Assembly: GCF_005860805.1 (NCBI RefSeq)
Contig: NZ_VCEJ01000005.1
Location: 124,001-188,000, forward strand
Origin: Dyadobacter luticola
GTDB taxonomy: Bacteria; Bacteroidota; Bacteroidia; Cytophagales; Spirosomataceae
DNA length: 64,000 nt
Direction of reading: 5' to 3'
Shown: piece by piece, positions 1 to 9,121 of the stretch
How positions within the stretch are numbered: the stretch's first letter is position 1
Layout: each line of letters starts with the position of its first letter
Notes under the pieces: model-generated
Database searches by the model: none
The model's input: only the letters and a program-made list of their open reading frames with translations
What the model was told of the DNA's origin: nothing
Translations under genes and position numbers: made by a program

Positions 1-936
1 GATGTAGACGCTGTGGATATTTGTACCGCGAATGATACGCACGCCGAAATCGCCATAGCAGCAGCGGAGGCGGGCAAAATGATCCTTTGCGAAAAACCGC
101 TTGCGCGTACCTTGGCCGAGGCTAAAACCATGGTCGATGCCATCGAAAAAGCGGGTGTCCAAAATACAGTTTGGTACAACTATCGCCGCGTACCGGCGGT
201 AACATTGGCGAAACAAATCGTCGATTCCGGTAAGCTGGGACGTATTTTTCACTATCGTGCCAACTTTTTGCAGGACTGGACAATCAACCCGGACGTTCCG
301 CAAGGAGGTACTGCTACCTGGCGTCTGGATGTGGACGCAGCTGGTTCCGGCGTGACCGGTGACCTTTTGGCGCACTGCATTGATACCGCGATGTGGATCA
401 ATGGTGGTATCAAAGATGTATCTGCCGTGACTGAAACATTCATCAAAGAACGTGTTCACTCGGAAAGTGGGCAGGTGCAAAAGGTAGGTATCGACGATGC
501 CTGTATTTTCCACTGTCATTTTGATAACGGATCATTAGGTCTCTTTGAATCAACACGTTATGCCCGCGGTCACAAAGCGCTTTATACTTTTGAAATCAAC
601 GGCGAGCACGCTTCTATCAAGTGGGACTTGCACGATCTGAACCGTCTGGAATATTTCGATCACAGCGACGAGTCGATTGTCCGCGGATGGAGATCGGTCC
701 TGGTAACGGACGGCGACCAGCCTTATATGAAAAGATGGTGGATTCCCGGAACCAGCATTGGTTACGAACATTCATTCATCCACCAGGTGGCCGATTTCTT
801 CGAAAGTCTGCAAACCGGCAAACCTTGCCAGCCCACATTCCGGGATGCTTATGAGACGCAAAAGGTTTGCGAAGCAGTGCTGGATTCCGCAGCAGCGAAA
901 GCGTGGAAAGATACAGGAGTAGTTTGGGAAGGATAG
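1..936 (+). CDS. Gfo/Idh/MocA family oxidoreductase (5' end outside window)
   Basis: This is the last 311 residues of an NAD(P)-dependent sugar or polyol dehydrogenase of the Gfo/Idh/MocA family. The reading frame is open from base 1, so the N-terminal Rossmann glycine motif lies upstream of the window and the internal GTG at 13 is not a credible start. The visible part has the family's EKP motif (in CEKPLARTL), whose lysine is normally the catalytic or nucleotide-contacting residue, and the GDLLAHCID segment that lines the substrate pocket in this family. It precedes a ribose-type ABC importer on the same strand, which suggests that it oxidises the imported sugar or a derivative. The exact substrate cannot be read from the sequence. 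Confidence 0.9.
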   Translation, partial: DVDAVDICTANDTHAEIAIAAAEAGKMILCEKPLARTLAEAKTMVDAIEKAGVQNTVWYNYRRVPAVTLAKQIVDSGKLGRIFHYRANFLQDWTINPDVPQGGTATWRLDVDAAGSGVTGDLLAHCIDTAMWINGGIKDVSAVTETFIKERVHSESGQVQKVGIDDACIFHCHFDNGSLGLFESTRYARGHKALYTFEINGEHASIKWDLHDLNRLEYFDHSDESIVRGWRSVLVTDGDQPYMKRWWIPGTSIGYEHSFIHQVADFFESLQTGKPCQPTFRDAYETQKVCEAVLDSAAAKAWKDTGVVWEG

Positions 937-999
937 GCATTGGATTGCCATCGGCACGTGCCACAGCCCAATCCAATCTGGCTGATGCCGCATCCCTTG

Positions 1000-1019
1000 C
1001 CGTCGGCTTAAGCCGACGG
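1000..1019. repeat. perfect 20-bp palindrome
   Basis: The intergenic sequence CCGTCGGCTTAAGCCGACGG is its own reverse complement. It follows the stop of the first oxidoreductase by 63 bases and is followed by an A-rich stretch, so it is not a canonical terminator for the plus strand. It could be a REP-like unit or an operator; nothing here decides. Confidence 0.5.
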
Positions 1020-1042
1020 AAAATGAAAAAATAAGAAAATGG

Positions 1043-1089
1043 AAAAAAGGCTTTGGCTGATTCTGAAAGGATATGCCAAGGCCTTTTTT
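1043..1089 (+). terminator. hairpin with A-run and T-run, upstream of the ABC ATPase
   Basis: Positions 1043-1057 (AAAAAAGGCTTTGGC) pair with 1075-1089 (GCCAAGGCCTTTTTT) over 15 bp with one G-U wobble and a 17-base loop. The 3' arm ends in six T. This is a typical factor-independent terminator shape. It lies inside the longest possible reading frame of the next gene (ATG at 1039), which argues that the true start is the ATG at 1102. Confidence 0.6.
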
Positions 1090-1101
1090 GAAAAACATGG
1101 T

Positions 1102-2604
1102 ATGTCCGATTCCATCCTGACTGTCACTAACCTATCCAAATCCTTTTCCGGTGTGAAAGCGCTGGATAACATTCAGTTTGATCTGAAAAGGGGAGAGGTA
1201 CATGCTTTGATGGGCGAAAATGGGGCAGGGAAGTCGACTTTCATGAAAACCCTGATCGGCTTGCTGACGCCGGATTCTGGGGAAATTACATTTAAGGGAC
1301 AAAACTACAAACATACGAATGTGAGCAAAACGCTCAGAAGTGGCATTTCCATGATCCACCAGGAAATACTCATCATTCCTGAGCTGACGGTGGCGCAGAA
1401 TATTTTTTTAGGCAGAGAAAAAGAGGTGTCTGGTAAAAGTGGGTTGTTTTCAGGCTGGCTGAATGATTTTAACATGAATCAGCAAGCGGGCGAGCTGATG
1501 GAAAAGCTCGGCGTGAACATTGCGCCGGAAGCAAAAATGAAACACCTGAGCGTGGCCCAGATGCAGATGGTGGAAATTGCCAAAGCGATTTCAAATAATG
1601 CCAAAGTGGTAATCATGGACGAGCCCACTTCTGCGATTTCGGACAAGGAAGTCGCGACACTTTTCAGCATTATCCGAAGTCTGCGCGAAAGTGGTGTCAG
1701 CATCATTTATATCTCTCACAAAATGGACGAGATCTTTGAGATTTCGGATCGGATCACGGTTTTCAGGGATGGTAAATACATTGGTACGAAAACAGCTGTC
1801 GAGCTGGACAAAAATTCGCTGATCGCGATGATGGTGGGGAGAGAAATTGACCAAATGTTCCCTGAGTCGGCGAATGATTTTGGTGAAGAGTTGCTGGCAG
1901 TGAAAGACTTATCAAGAAAAGGAGCTTTTTCAAATATTAGTTTTCAGGTAAAAGCAGGGGAGGTCTTAGGGATAGCCGGATTGATGGGGGCGGGGAGGAC
2001 GGAGATTGCGCGGGTGATTTTTGGTTTGGATAAACCGGATAGCGGGGAAATCTACGTTTCAGGAGAAAAAAAGCAAATTGACTCGCCGTTGAATGCTTTG
2101 CGGCAGGGCGTCGGGTATGTGAGTGAAGACCGTAAGGCGCTGGGATTTATTCCGCAAATGTCGGTGAAGGATAATATTACATTGGCGAGTTTGCCAAAAC
2201 ACAAAAATGGACTTTTTATTAACGAAGAAAGCGAGCTGTACACCACGGACCAGATGATCGCTGACCTGAAAATCAAGACTTCGGGCGCGGAACAGAAAGT
2301 AATTAATTTGAGCGGGGGCAATCAGCAAAAAGTTGTGATCGGCAAAGTGCTGCTGGCTTCTCCCAACATCATTATCCTCGACGAGCCGACCCGCGGCGTG
2401 GACGTCGGGGCGAAATTTGAAATATATAAACTGATCCGGAAACTGGCTGAAAGTGGCATTGCAGTGATCATGATTTCATCCGAATTACCCGAAATTTTGG
2501 GTATGAGCGACCGGATCCTGGTTTTATCAAAAGGAAAACAAACCGCACTGCTGTCTAAAAAAGAAGCGACCCAGGAATTGATCATGAAATACGCAGTGGC
2601 TTGA
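1102..2604 (+). CDS. sugar ABC transporter ATP-binding protein (RbsA/MglA type)
   Basis: This is the tandem ATPase subunit of a ribose/xylose/galactose-type importer, 500 residues from the chosen start. The first nucleotide-binding domain has Walker A GENGAGKST (residues 38-46), a weak signature (LSVAQ) and Walker B VIMDEPTSA. The second has a degenerate Walker A, GLMGAGRTE, in which the lysine is replaced, together with an intact LSGGNQQK signature and ILDEPTRGVDVG; this asymmetry is normal for the family. I start at 1102 rather than at 1039 because MSDSILTVTNLSK aligns with usual family N-termini and the 21 extra residues fall on a terminator-like hairpin. The permease gene follows 24 bases downstream. 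Confidence 0.93.
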   Translation: MSDSILTVTNLSKSFSGVKALDNIQFDLKRGEVHALMGENGAGKSTFMKTLIGLLTPDSGEITFKGQNYKHTNVSKTLRSGISMIHQEILIIPELTVAQNIFLGREKEVSGKSGLFSGWLNDFNMNQQAGELMEKLGVNIAPEAKMKHLSVAQMQMVEIAKAISNNAKVVIMDEPTSAISDKEVATLFSIIRSLRESGVSIIYISHKMDEIFEISDRITVFRDGKYIGTKTAVELDKNSLIAMMVGREIDQMFPESANDFGEELLAVKDLSRKGAFSNISFQVKAGEVLGIAGLMGAGRTEIARVIFGLDKPDSGEIYVSGEKKQIDSPLNALRQGVGYVSEDRKALGFIPQMSVKDNITLASLPKHKNGLFINEESELYTTDQMIADLKIKTSGAEQKVINLSGGNQQKVVIGKVLLASPNIIILDEPTRGVDVGAKFEIYKLIRKLAESGIAVIMISSELPEILGMSDRILVLSKGKQTALLSKKEATQELIMKYAVA

Positions 2605-2628
2605 TCACGAAGCAGATATACCTCATTT

Positions 2629-3582
2629 ATGGAAATAAGAGTAAATCCCCCGTATAACAGTCTGACCCGCTATGGGATCTTTTTTGCATTTCTGCTGATC
2701 TGTATCGTCCTCGCTTTCAGTACCCCACGATTTTTCACAGTTTCCAATTTAATGATCATCGGTACGCAGGTTTCCATCAATGCGCTGCTTGCATTCGGGG
2801 TTACTTTTGTGATCATTACCGGTGGAATTGACCTTTCGCTGGGCTCGATGGTGGCAGTGACAGGCGTGGTAGCGGCCATGTTCGCGCATCCTGATACTTA
2901 TCCGCTGGCGGTTCCGATACTGGCTGGCTTAGGCGCTGGATTGGTTCTGGGAGGATTTAACGGACTGGTTATCACCAAAAGCAAAGTCCCGCCTTTCATC
3001 GTAACCCTCGGAACGATGACCATCGGCCGGGGATTAGCGCTCATTCTCAGCAAAGGCCGACCGATTTCCAATTTATCCGATTCATTTAACTTCATTGGAG
3101 GCGGAAATATTCTTGGAATTCCGTTTCCAATCATTATCCTGGTCCTTGCTTTCGCCGTCTGCGCAGTGATTCTGAACAAGACGATTTTGGGAAGATATAT
3201 GTATGCAGTAGGCGGCAACGAACCGGCGGCTCGGGCTTCGGGGATCCATGTGACCAAGGTGAAAATGTGGGTTTATACGATCTGCGGGCTACTTTCTGCA
3301 TTGGGAGGAATTTTGCTAACCTCACGAATTACCACCGGACAGCCCAATGCAGGCGCAGGATTTGAGCTGGACGCAATCGCCGCAGCGATTATCGGCGGAA
3401 CAAGTACCTCTGGCGGGACGGGTACCATGACCGGTACCTTGATCGGCGCGCTGCTGATTGGCGTGATTAGCAATAGTCTGGATCTGTTGAATGTGACATC
3501 TTATTATCAGCAGGTGGTGATGGGCGTGATCATTATCGGCGCGGTGGTGCTGGATAGTGCGGGAAAAAAGGGCAGGGAATAA
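2629..3582 (+). CDS. sugar ABC transporter permease (RbsC type)
   Basis: This 317-residue polytopic protein is the membrane subunit of the same importer. It has about eight to ten hydrophobic segments and the motif stretches of BPD_transp_2 permeases: FVIITGGIDLSLGSMVAV near residues 63-80, GNEPAARASGI and, near the C-terminus, AAAIIGGTSTSGGTGT. It lies between the ATPase and binding-protein genes with short gaps and no terminator, so the three probably form one transcript. Ribose-type importers are usually homodimers of this subunit. Nothing unusual was seen. Confidence 0.93.
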   Translation: MEIRVNPPYNSLTRYGIFFAFLLICIVLAFSTPRFFTVSNLMIIGTQVSINALLAFGVTFVIITGGIDLSLGSMVAVTGVVAAMFAHPDTYPLAVPILAGLGAGLVLGGFNGLVITKSKVPPFIVTLGTMTIGRGLALILSKGRPISNLSDSFNFIGGGNILGIPFPIIILVLAFAVCAVILNKTILGRYMYAVGGNEPAARASGIHVTKVKMWVYTICGLLSALGGILLTSRITTGQPNAGAGFELDAIAAAIIGGTSTSGGTGTMTGTLIGALLIGVISNSLDLLNVTSYYQQVVMGVIIIGAVVLDSAGKKGRE

Positions 3583-3638
3583 AACAACTTTTAATAAAGT
3601 TTGACAGGCATCATTCGCCAGTTTTTTAAATATCATTT

Positions 3639-4574
3639 ATGAAAATATCACTTAACGTTTTACTGGCAGGTGCGCTTTTGCTTGGCTGCAATAAATCTAA
3701 AAACGATGAATCAAAAGACGGTTCGGATAAAAAGCTGCTGATCGGCGCGACGATGCTGAGCATGCAAAACGAGTTCATCGTGAATGTGGCCGACGAAATG
3801 GAAGCCAAAGCCAAAGAACTGAATGTGGAACTGATCACAGTCGACGCAGAACGTTCAGCCTTAAAACAGGTGGAACAAGTGGAAAGCTTCATCGCGCAAG
3901 GCGTGGACGCGATCATCATGAACCCCTGCGAAGTGGAAGCCAGCTCACCGGCTGTCAAACTGGCGATGGACGCCAAAATCCCGATCATCAATGTCAACTC
4001 TGAAACCAGCGCGAAACCGACCGCATTCGTAGGCTCGGACGATACGGAATCTGCCCGCATCGCCATGAAATACATTGCCGAAAAGCTGGGCGGAAAAGGA
4101 AATATCTTGATGATGCACGGTTTCATGGGACAAGCAGCACAATTGAAAAGAGACAACGGTGCGAAGGAAATCCTGAAAGCAAACCCCGGCCTGAAACTTT
4201 TCGCTGAACAAACCGGCGAGTGGGACCGGGCCAAAGCAATGTCGCTCACAGAAAACTGGATTCAATCTTACGGCAACCAGATCAATGCCATTTTTGCTCA
4301 AAACGACGAAATGGGCATGGGCGCCGTGAAGGCCCTGGAAGCTGCGGGTTTGAAAAATAAAGTATTGGTCGTGAGCGTCGATGCCATCCCGGATGCATTG
4401 CAGGCAGTTAAAAAAGGCTCACTGGATGCCACGGTTTTCCAAAATGCAAAAGAGCAGGGTAGTAAGGCAATCGAAACTGCGGTGAAAGCTGCTAAAAAGG
4501 AGGCATTTGATAAAGAGGTGCTGATTCCTTTTCAGTTGGTGACGAAGGAGAATGTTGGGGAGTTTTTGAAGTAA
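3639..4574 (+). CDS. sugar ABC transporter substrate-binding lipoprotein (RbsB type)
   Basis: This 311-residue protein has a lipoprotein signal peptide with lipobox LLGC at residues 14-17 (MKISLNVLLAGALLLGC), a Ser/Asp/Lys-rich linker and a Peripla_BP_4 fold beginning at LLIGATMLSMQNEF. Family hallmarks are INVNSETS and FVGSDDTESARIA in the first lobe and AIFAQNDEMGMGAVKALEA in the second. It captures a sugar or polyol outside the inner membrane for the permease encoded just upstream. A clear hairpin terminator follows at 4788. Binding-site residues did not let me name the ligand; two dehydrogenases of the Gfo/Idh/MocA type next door make a cyclitol or an unusual hexose possible. Confidence 0.92.
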   Translation: MKISLNVLLAGALLLGCNKSKNDESKDGSDKKLLIGATMLSMQNEFIVNVADEMEAKAKELNVELITVDAERSALKQVEQVESFIAQGVDAIIMNPCEVEASSPAVKLAMDAKIPIINVNSETSAKPTAFVGSDDTESARIAMKYIAEKLGGKGNILMMHGFMGQAAQLKRDNGAKEILKANPGLKLFAEQTGEWDRAKAMSLTENWIQSYGNQINAIFAQNDEMGMGAVKALEAAGLKNKVLVVSVDAIPDALQAVKKGSLDATVFQNAKEQGSKAIETAVKAAKKEAFDKEVLIPFQLVTKENVGEFLK

Positions 4575-4577
4575 AGT

Positions 4578-4712
4578 GATCGCAGCAATGAGGCACAAGG
4601 AATCCCTGATTTACTGGCCATCGAACAATTTGCAGATTTTAAAAATCAGTTGACACAGCATTTGTTGGAACTGCTGGCAGAGATGGATATCAGGTTAAAA
4701 TTGGCCGCCTGA
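4578..4712 (+). pseudogene. possible gene remnant, 44 codons, no start
   Basis: Directly after the binding-protein stop, and in the same frame, there are 44 open codons that read like a real protein, with the helical segments LAIEQFADFKNQL and LLELLAEMDIRLKL, ending in TGA at 4710. After two stop codons the same frame reads KQLVSVLNRVIGNSKHS up to TAA. No start codon or upstream signal is visible. The pattern resembles the outer helices of small Bacteroidota DNA-binding (excisionase-like) proteins with the middle missing, but that is a guess. Confidence 0.2.
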
Positions 4713-4787
4713 ACATAGAAGCAGCTGGTCAGCGTTTTGAATCGGGTGATTGGCAATAGTAAACACAGCTAAAAATTTCCTTTTTAT

Positions 4788-4815
4788 AAGCGTCCTGTTA
4801 TCAGGGCGCTTTTTT
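4788..4815 (+). terminator. terminator of the ABC importer operon
   Basis: AAGCGTCCTG pairs with CAGGGCGCTT across a four-base loop (one wobble pair), followed by a run of T. It separates the importer genes from the next oxidoreductase. Confidence 0.8.
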
Positions 4816-4844
4816 ATTTTAAAACCAACCGGCTTTTTCCTAAA

Positions 4845-6212
4845 ATGAACAATTTCAACATTAACCGCCGCAGCTTTCTTCATGGGGCTACGGCTGCGCT
4901 GGCGCTTTCGAGTTTCGGGGCGCAGGGCATGGACTTGATATATCCCGATAAAGTATGGAAAGTAGGCCTGATTGGTACCGGTTGGTATGGGAAAAGTGAT
5001 TTGTTCCGGTTGATTCAGGTGGCGCCGGTGGAGGTGATTGCGCTTTGCGATGTGGATAAAAATCAGTTGAATGAAGCCGGAAAGCTGGTAAGTCAGCGGC
5101 AGAAATCGGGTAAGGTGCCCAAGCTTTATGGCGATTACCAAAAAATGCTTTCGGAAAACCAGATGGACATTGTGCTCATTGGTACACCCGATCACTGGCA
5201 TGCGTTGCAAATGATCGACGCGGTGAAGGCTGGGGCGCATGTGTATGTTCAAAAACCGATCAGCGTGGACGTGATGGAAGGTGAGGCAATGGTAGCCGCA
5301 GCCCGCAAATATAAAAAAGTGGTACAGGTAGGCACGCAAAGAAAAAGCACACCGCATTTGATCGACGCGAAAAAGAACATTGTGGATGCAGGCTTGCTGG
5401 GCAAGATTTCGCACGTCGAGATGTGCTGCTATTATCACATGAGAAATAATGGTAACCCGCCCGTCACCGCAGTTCCGGACTTTCTGGATTATGAAAGCTG
5501 GACTGGTCCCGCGCCGCTGCGGCCTTACGACGGCATTCCGCACGTGCGCTGGTGGCGGACTTTTATGGAATATGGAAACGGAATCACAGGCGATATGTGC
5601 GTGCACATGTTCGACACGGTGCGATGGATGCTGAAACTCGGCTGGCCGACAAAAATTAGTTCTACCGGAGGTATTTATGTACAAAAAGAGGGTAAGTCGA
5701 ACATTTCGGACACGCAGAGCGCCATTTTTGAATATCCTGAACTAAACTGCGTATGGCAGCACCGCACCTGGGGCACGCCGAACAATCCGGATTATCCGTG
5801 GTCATTTACGCTTTACGGCGAAAAAGGAACGCTTTGGGCCAGTACCATGGCCTATGATTTTATCCCGCAGGGTAAGGGAGAGAAAATTCACAAGGATGTG
5901 GTCTTTGAAAAAGAAAAATATCCGGAAGACCTGAAAGAGAAGGATATAGAGCTAAATGCTGCCCCGGCTACCCGCCTGCACATGCTCGATTTTTTGAGTG
6001 CAATCGATAAAAATAGCCGCCCGGTAGCTGACATCGAAGAAGGCCACATTTCGACGGCAAGTTGTATCATGGCAAATCTTTCCATGAAAACCGGCCGACC
6101 TATTGTTTATGATCCGGTAAAGCGCGAAATTGTCGGGGACAGAGAAGCTAATGCGCTTCTGGCCAGGTCTTACCGCTCTCCCTACAAACATCCCGACTAT
6201 AAAAAGGTTTAG
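4845..6212 (+). CDS. exported Gfo/Idh/MocA family oxidoreductase with twin-arginine signal
   Basis: This 455-residue protein starts with NRRSFLHGATAALAL, a twin-arginine motif at residues 8-9 followed by a hydrophobic stretch, so it is probably folded with its cofactor and then exported by Tat. The Rossmann motif is VGLIGTGWYG (near residue 41). The catalytic-loop motif reads QKPISVDV where most relatives have EKP. IGTPDHWHA and the GDMCVHMFDTVRW segment are typical of the large secreted Bacteroidota and Planctomycetota subgroup. It lies downstream of the importer operon but behind a terminator, so it has its own promoter or relies on read-through. The substrate is unknown. Confidence 0.92.
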   Translation: MNNFNINRRSFLHGATAALALSSFGAQGMDLIYPDKVWKVGLIGTGWYGKSDLFRLIQVAPVEVIALCDVDKNQLNEAGKLVSQRQKSGKVPKLYGDYQKMLSENQMDIVLIGTPDHWHALQMIDAVKAGAHVYVQKPISVDVMEGEAMVAAARKYKKVVQVGTQRKSTPHLIDAKKNIVDAGLLGKISHVEMCCYYHMRNNGNPPVTAVPDFLDYESWTGPAPLRPYDGIPHVRWWRTFMEYGNGITGDMCVHMFDTVRWMLKLGWPTKISSTGGIYVQKEGKSNISDTQSAIFEYPELNCVWQHRTWGTPNNPDYPWSFTLYGEKGTLWASTMAYDFIPQGKGEKIHKDVVFEKEKYPEDLKEKDIELNAAPATRLHMLDFLSAIDKNSRPVADIEEGHISTASCIMANLSMKTGRPIVYDPVKREIVGDREANALLARSYRSPYKHPDYKKV

Positions 6213-6296
6213 ATCCTGATTTAAAAGCTTGTGGTCCCCGTATAAATCCCAGTGAATCGCGTCCGGAAACCCCCGGGCGCGTATTTGTTTAAAATC

Positions 6297-7232
6297 ATGA
6301 AGCAATTTCAACAACTCCTTTTTTGTTTTTTTCTGAGCTTTTCTGCCTCGGGACAAGGTAATGTTTACCTGTTTTCCTACTTCGTCGATAACGGTCAGGA
6401 CGGGCTGCATTTTGCGTATAGCAAGGACGGACTGAAATGGCAGGCGCTGAAAAATGGGAAATCTTTCCTGACACCAACTACCGGAAAAGACAAGCTCATG
6501 CGCGACCCGTGCATTATCCAGGGGCCTGACGGCACTTTTCACATGGTTTTCACAACCGGCTGGCATGACAAGATCATCGGTTATACTTCTTCAAAAGACC
6601 TGATCAACTGGTCGGCGCAAAAGGCAGTTCCCGTCATGGAGCATGAGCCGGATGCAAAAAATAGTTGGGCGCCGGAGGTTTTTTATGATGATCTGAAAAA
6701 GAATTTCATCATTTACTGGGCCACGACTATTCCGGGAAGACATTCCAATGTAGCGGAGTCGGAAGGCGAGAAGGGATTAAACCACCGGATCTATTATGTC
6801 ACCACGCCGGATTTTAAGAAATTCAGTGAAACCAAAATGTTCTTTAATCCAAATTTTAGCGTCATCGATGCCACCATTTTGAAGAAAAATGCGTGGTATT
6901 ATATGTTCCTGAAAAACGAGAATCCAAGTCCGCCGGAAAAGAACATTAGAATTACCAAATCGAAAAATGCTGCTGGGCCTTATCCTGTCGATGTTTCAGC
7001 GCCAATCACGAGGAATTACTGGGCGGAGGGGCCGACGGCGGTAGACATCGATGGCTGGGTTTATGTTTATTTTGATAAATACCGCGATCATCAGTATGGC
7101 GCAGTCAGGTCAAAGGATATGGAAAAGTGGGAGGATGTTTCGGATCAGGTAAAATTCCCGGACGGCATTAGGCATGGAACGGTTTTTAAAGTATCGCAGG
7201 GCATTTTCGACAAGCTTTCAACGGCGCAATAA
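6297..7232 (+). CDS. secreted GH43-like five-bladed propeller glycosidase
   Basis: This 311-residue protein has a signal peptide (MKQFQQLLFCFFLSFSASG) followed by a beta-propeller sequence typical of clan GH-F enzymes: LHFAYSKDGLKWQAL, LMRDPCIIQGPDGTFHMVFT and SWAPEVFYDD. The aspartate of RDP and the glutamate of WAPEV fit the usual acidic residues of this fold. Family 43 enzymes remove arabinose, xylose or galactose side chains; the exact specificity is not visible. I chose the ATG at 6297 because the longer frame from the GTG at 6252 adds 15 residues before an otherwise normal signal peptide. It ends the carbohydrate locus. Confidence 0.8.
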   Translation: MKQFQQLLFCFFLSFSASGQGNVYLFSYFVDNGQDGLHFAYSKDGLKWQALKNGKSFLTPTTGKDKLMRDPCIIQGPDGTFHMVFTTGWHDKIIGYTSSKDLINWSAQKAVPVMEHEPDAKNSWAPEVFYDDLKKNFIIYWATTIPGRHSNVAESEGEKGLNHRIYYVTTPDFKKFSETKMFFNPNFSVIDATILKKNAWYYMFLKNENPSPPEKNIRITKSKNAAGPYPVDVSAPITRNYWAEGPTAVDIDGWVYVYFDKYRDHQYGAVRSKDMEKWEDVSDQVKFPDGIRHGTVFKVSQGIFDKLSTAQ

Positions 7233-7358
7233 CTGAAATTTTCGGAGCGATATACCAACAATATTTGTTTAGTAGTTTAATAGTTGTTTTCCGAATAATT
7301 TAAACCAATTGCCCTCGGAAACTGTCAGATAAATGTTATAACTAAACGTTCAAAACAA

Positions 7359-7934
7359 ATGAAAAGCATAGTGAAGTTGATAAAACCCGTCAGTTTGGCG
7401 GTTGTGGCGGGAGTCCTGATCATGGCGTGCAGCCAGGCACTTCAGGTGAGTTATGATTACGATTCATCGGTTAACTTGAAGCAGTTCAAAACTTTTAAAG
7501 TGGAAGCCGAGCATAACATTGACCAGGATCCGCTGCTGGGTAGTGAACTGAACCGCAGGAGGTTGGGCGATGCGGTAGTTGAGGTAATGCAGGCCAAAGG
7601 TTATAAAATGGATACCCAAAATCCTGAGATCATCGTGAGGTTTATGACCGATGTAAAAGACCGTCAGCAAGTTCGTTCCAACAATATGTACTCACCTTAT
7701 ATGTGGTGGTACGGCGGCGGAAACAATGTTTCGACCTATAATTACCAGGAAAGCCGCTTTATCCTGAACATTTACCAGAAAAACAGCGATAAAATGATCT
7801 GGCAGGGCTGGGCCTCAGGCCGCGTAAAAGCCCCAACCAAAAAAGACGACCGCGAAACTATGGTAAAAAACACAATGGCGGATATCCTGAGAACTTTCCC
7901 CGAAGCGACGCAGGATACGTATAGCAGGAAGTAA
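7359..7934 (+). CDS. DUF4136 domain lipoprotein
   Basis: This 191-residue protein has a lipoprotein-type signal ending in LIMACS (cysteine near residue 24) and the DUF4136 pattern: VSYDYDSSVNLKQFKTFKV near the N-terminus, then RRLGDAVVEVMQAKGYKM, PEIIVRFM, ESRFILNIYQK and MIWQGWASG. DUF4136 proteins are common small envelope lipoproteins in Bacteroidota and their role is not known. The gene stands alone between the GH43-like gene and a bidirectional terminator. Confidence 0.85.
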   Translation: MKSIVKLIKPVSLAVVAGVLIMACSQALQVSYDYDSSVNLKQFKTFKVEAEHNIDQDPLLGSELNRRRLGDAVVEVMQAKGYKMDTQNPEIIVRFMTDVKDRQQVRSNNMYSPYMWWYGGGNNVSTYNYQESRFILNIYQKNSDKMIWQGWASGRVKAPTKKDDRETMVKNTMADILRTFPEATQDTYSRK

Positions 7935-7953
7935 GAAGTCTGAATCAATTAAC

Positions 7954-7982
7954 AAAGGCGCGAAGTTCAACTTCGCGCCTTT
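7954..7982. terminator. bidirectional terminator between convergent genes
   Basis: AAAGGCGCGAAGTT and AACTTCGCGCCTTT form a near-perfect hairpin with short A and T runs on both sides. It lies between the DUF4136 gene (plus strand) and the efflux gene (minus strand) and can serve both. Confidence 0.8.
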
Positions 7983-7987
7983 GATTT

Positions 7988-9121
7988 CTACAAGCCCTCC
8001 CCGTCCCGGAACTCCTCCGACGCCTTCTTCACAATCGCATCCCCTTCATGCAAATCCCCGAAAACTTCAACCAGTGTATCCACAACTGTACCTCTTTTTA
8101 CAGGCACCCACTGCGCTTTTTTGTTCACATCCCGGATCACAAATACCTTTTCACTGGAATTTACAACAGCCGTAGTGGGCACGAATAAGGTTTTGCCGGA
8201 TCGCTCAGTGTTTAGCTGGACCTGGGCGTACATGCCGGCTTTCAGTTCATTTCCGCGGTTGTTAAAATCAAATTCCGTGATCATCGCCCGGTTTTCTTCG
8301 GATAATGTTCTAGAACTTCTGGCGTAAACCGCTTTGTAGATTTTCTCAGGACTGGCCGAAACGGTAAAGCTGATTTCACCTTTATTGGGTACGGCGCTGG
8401 ACAGGTTCTCAGGAATTGCCAGGGTCAGTCGCAGGCGGGTGTTATCTTCCAAAATAAATAGCGGCTTGGCATTACTTTCTCCCGGCCCGACCAATGCGCC
8501 CGGACTAATGTTTCTTTCCGTGATAATCCCGTCGAAAGGAGCAGTAACTGTCAGATAGCGTGCCAGTTCCGACTTGGTTTCCATATATGATTTCGCAGCC
8601 TGCACATTGCCCCTTGCCATCGCCACCGCTGAACTATCGGTCAGGGATTTTGATTTCGCGATATCCAATTCGTTCAGCGAAACGGCGCCTTCGGTTTTAT
8701 TCGTGCGCATCAGGCGGTTGTAAGTTTGCGTGCTGGTTTGGTAGCGGGTCGTGATTTCGTTGAGAGAAGCCTCCGCCGCGATGACCTGAGCTTTCGCCTG
8801 GCTCAGTTCCGACATAACTTCGGGCGCTTCCAGCACCGCCAGCACCTGACCTTTCCGAACAATGCTGCCCCGGTCAACATTAACCGTTTTGACAAAACCC
8901 TTCACCTTCGGATGAATGCTCACTTTATTCCAGGGCTTCAATTCTCCCGGCAGCGCGATCTGTTTGGCAGGCTTCATACTTTTTACGGTCGCCAGCTCTA
9001 CCGCCGGTGCTTTTTCTGGGGCTTTTTTCTCGTGCGAATCTTTGGTTTCGGCTTCGCTGCTGCATGCACTCATTCCAACGCCTACCGAAAGAATGATGAA
9101 AAGGGATTTCAGGGTGTTCAT
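7988..9121 (-). other. adaptor segment with possible internal start (ATG at 9121)
   Basis: If translation starts at the internal ATG (complement of 9119-9121), the product is a normal 377-residue membrane-fusion lipoprotein. No stop codon separates it from the permease frame. The permease C-terminus of the RND family faces the cytoplasm, and the lipoprotein signal would act as the next in-to-out helix, so a real fusion is also topologically possible. Confidence 0.5.

Noticed and set aside
3626..4249. Minus-strand frame (207 codons) opposite the binding-protein gene
   Set aside because: It mirrors a strong gene, has a Ser/Ala-rich composition typical of shadows, and shows no motif.
4695..5684. 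Long minus-strand frame (329 codons) opposite the exported oxidoreductase
   Set aside because: It is antisense to a clear Gfo/Idh/MocA gene, is rich in His and Arg as shadow frames of this genome are, and has no recognisable domain.
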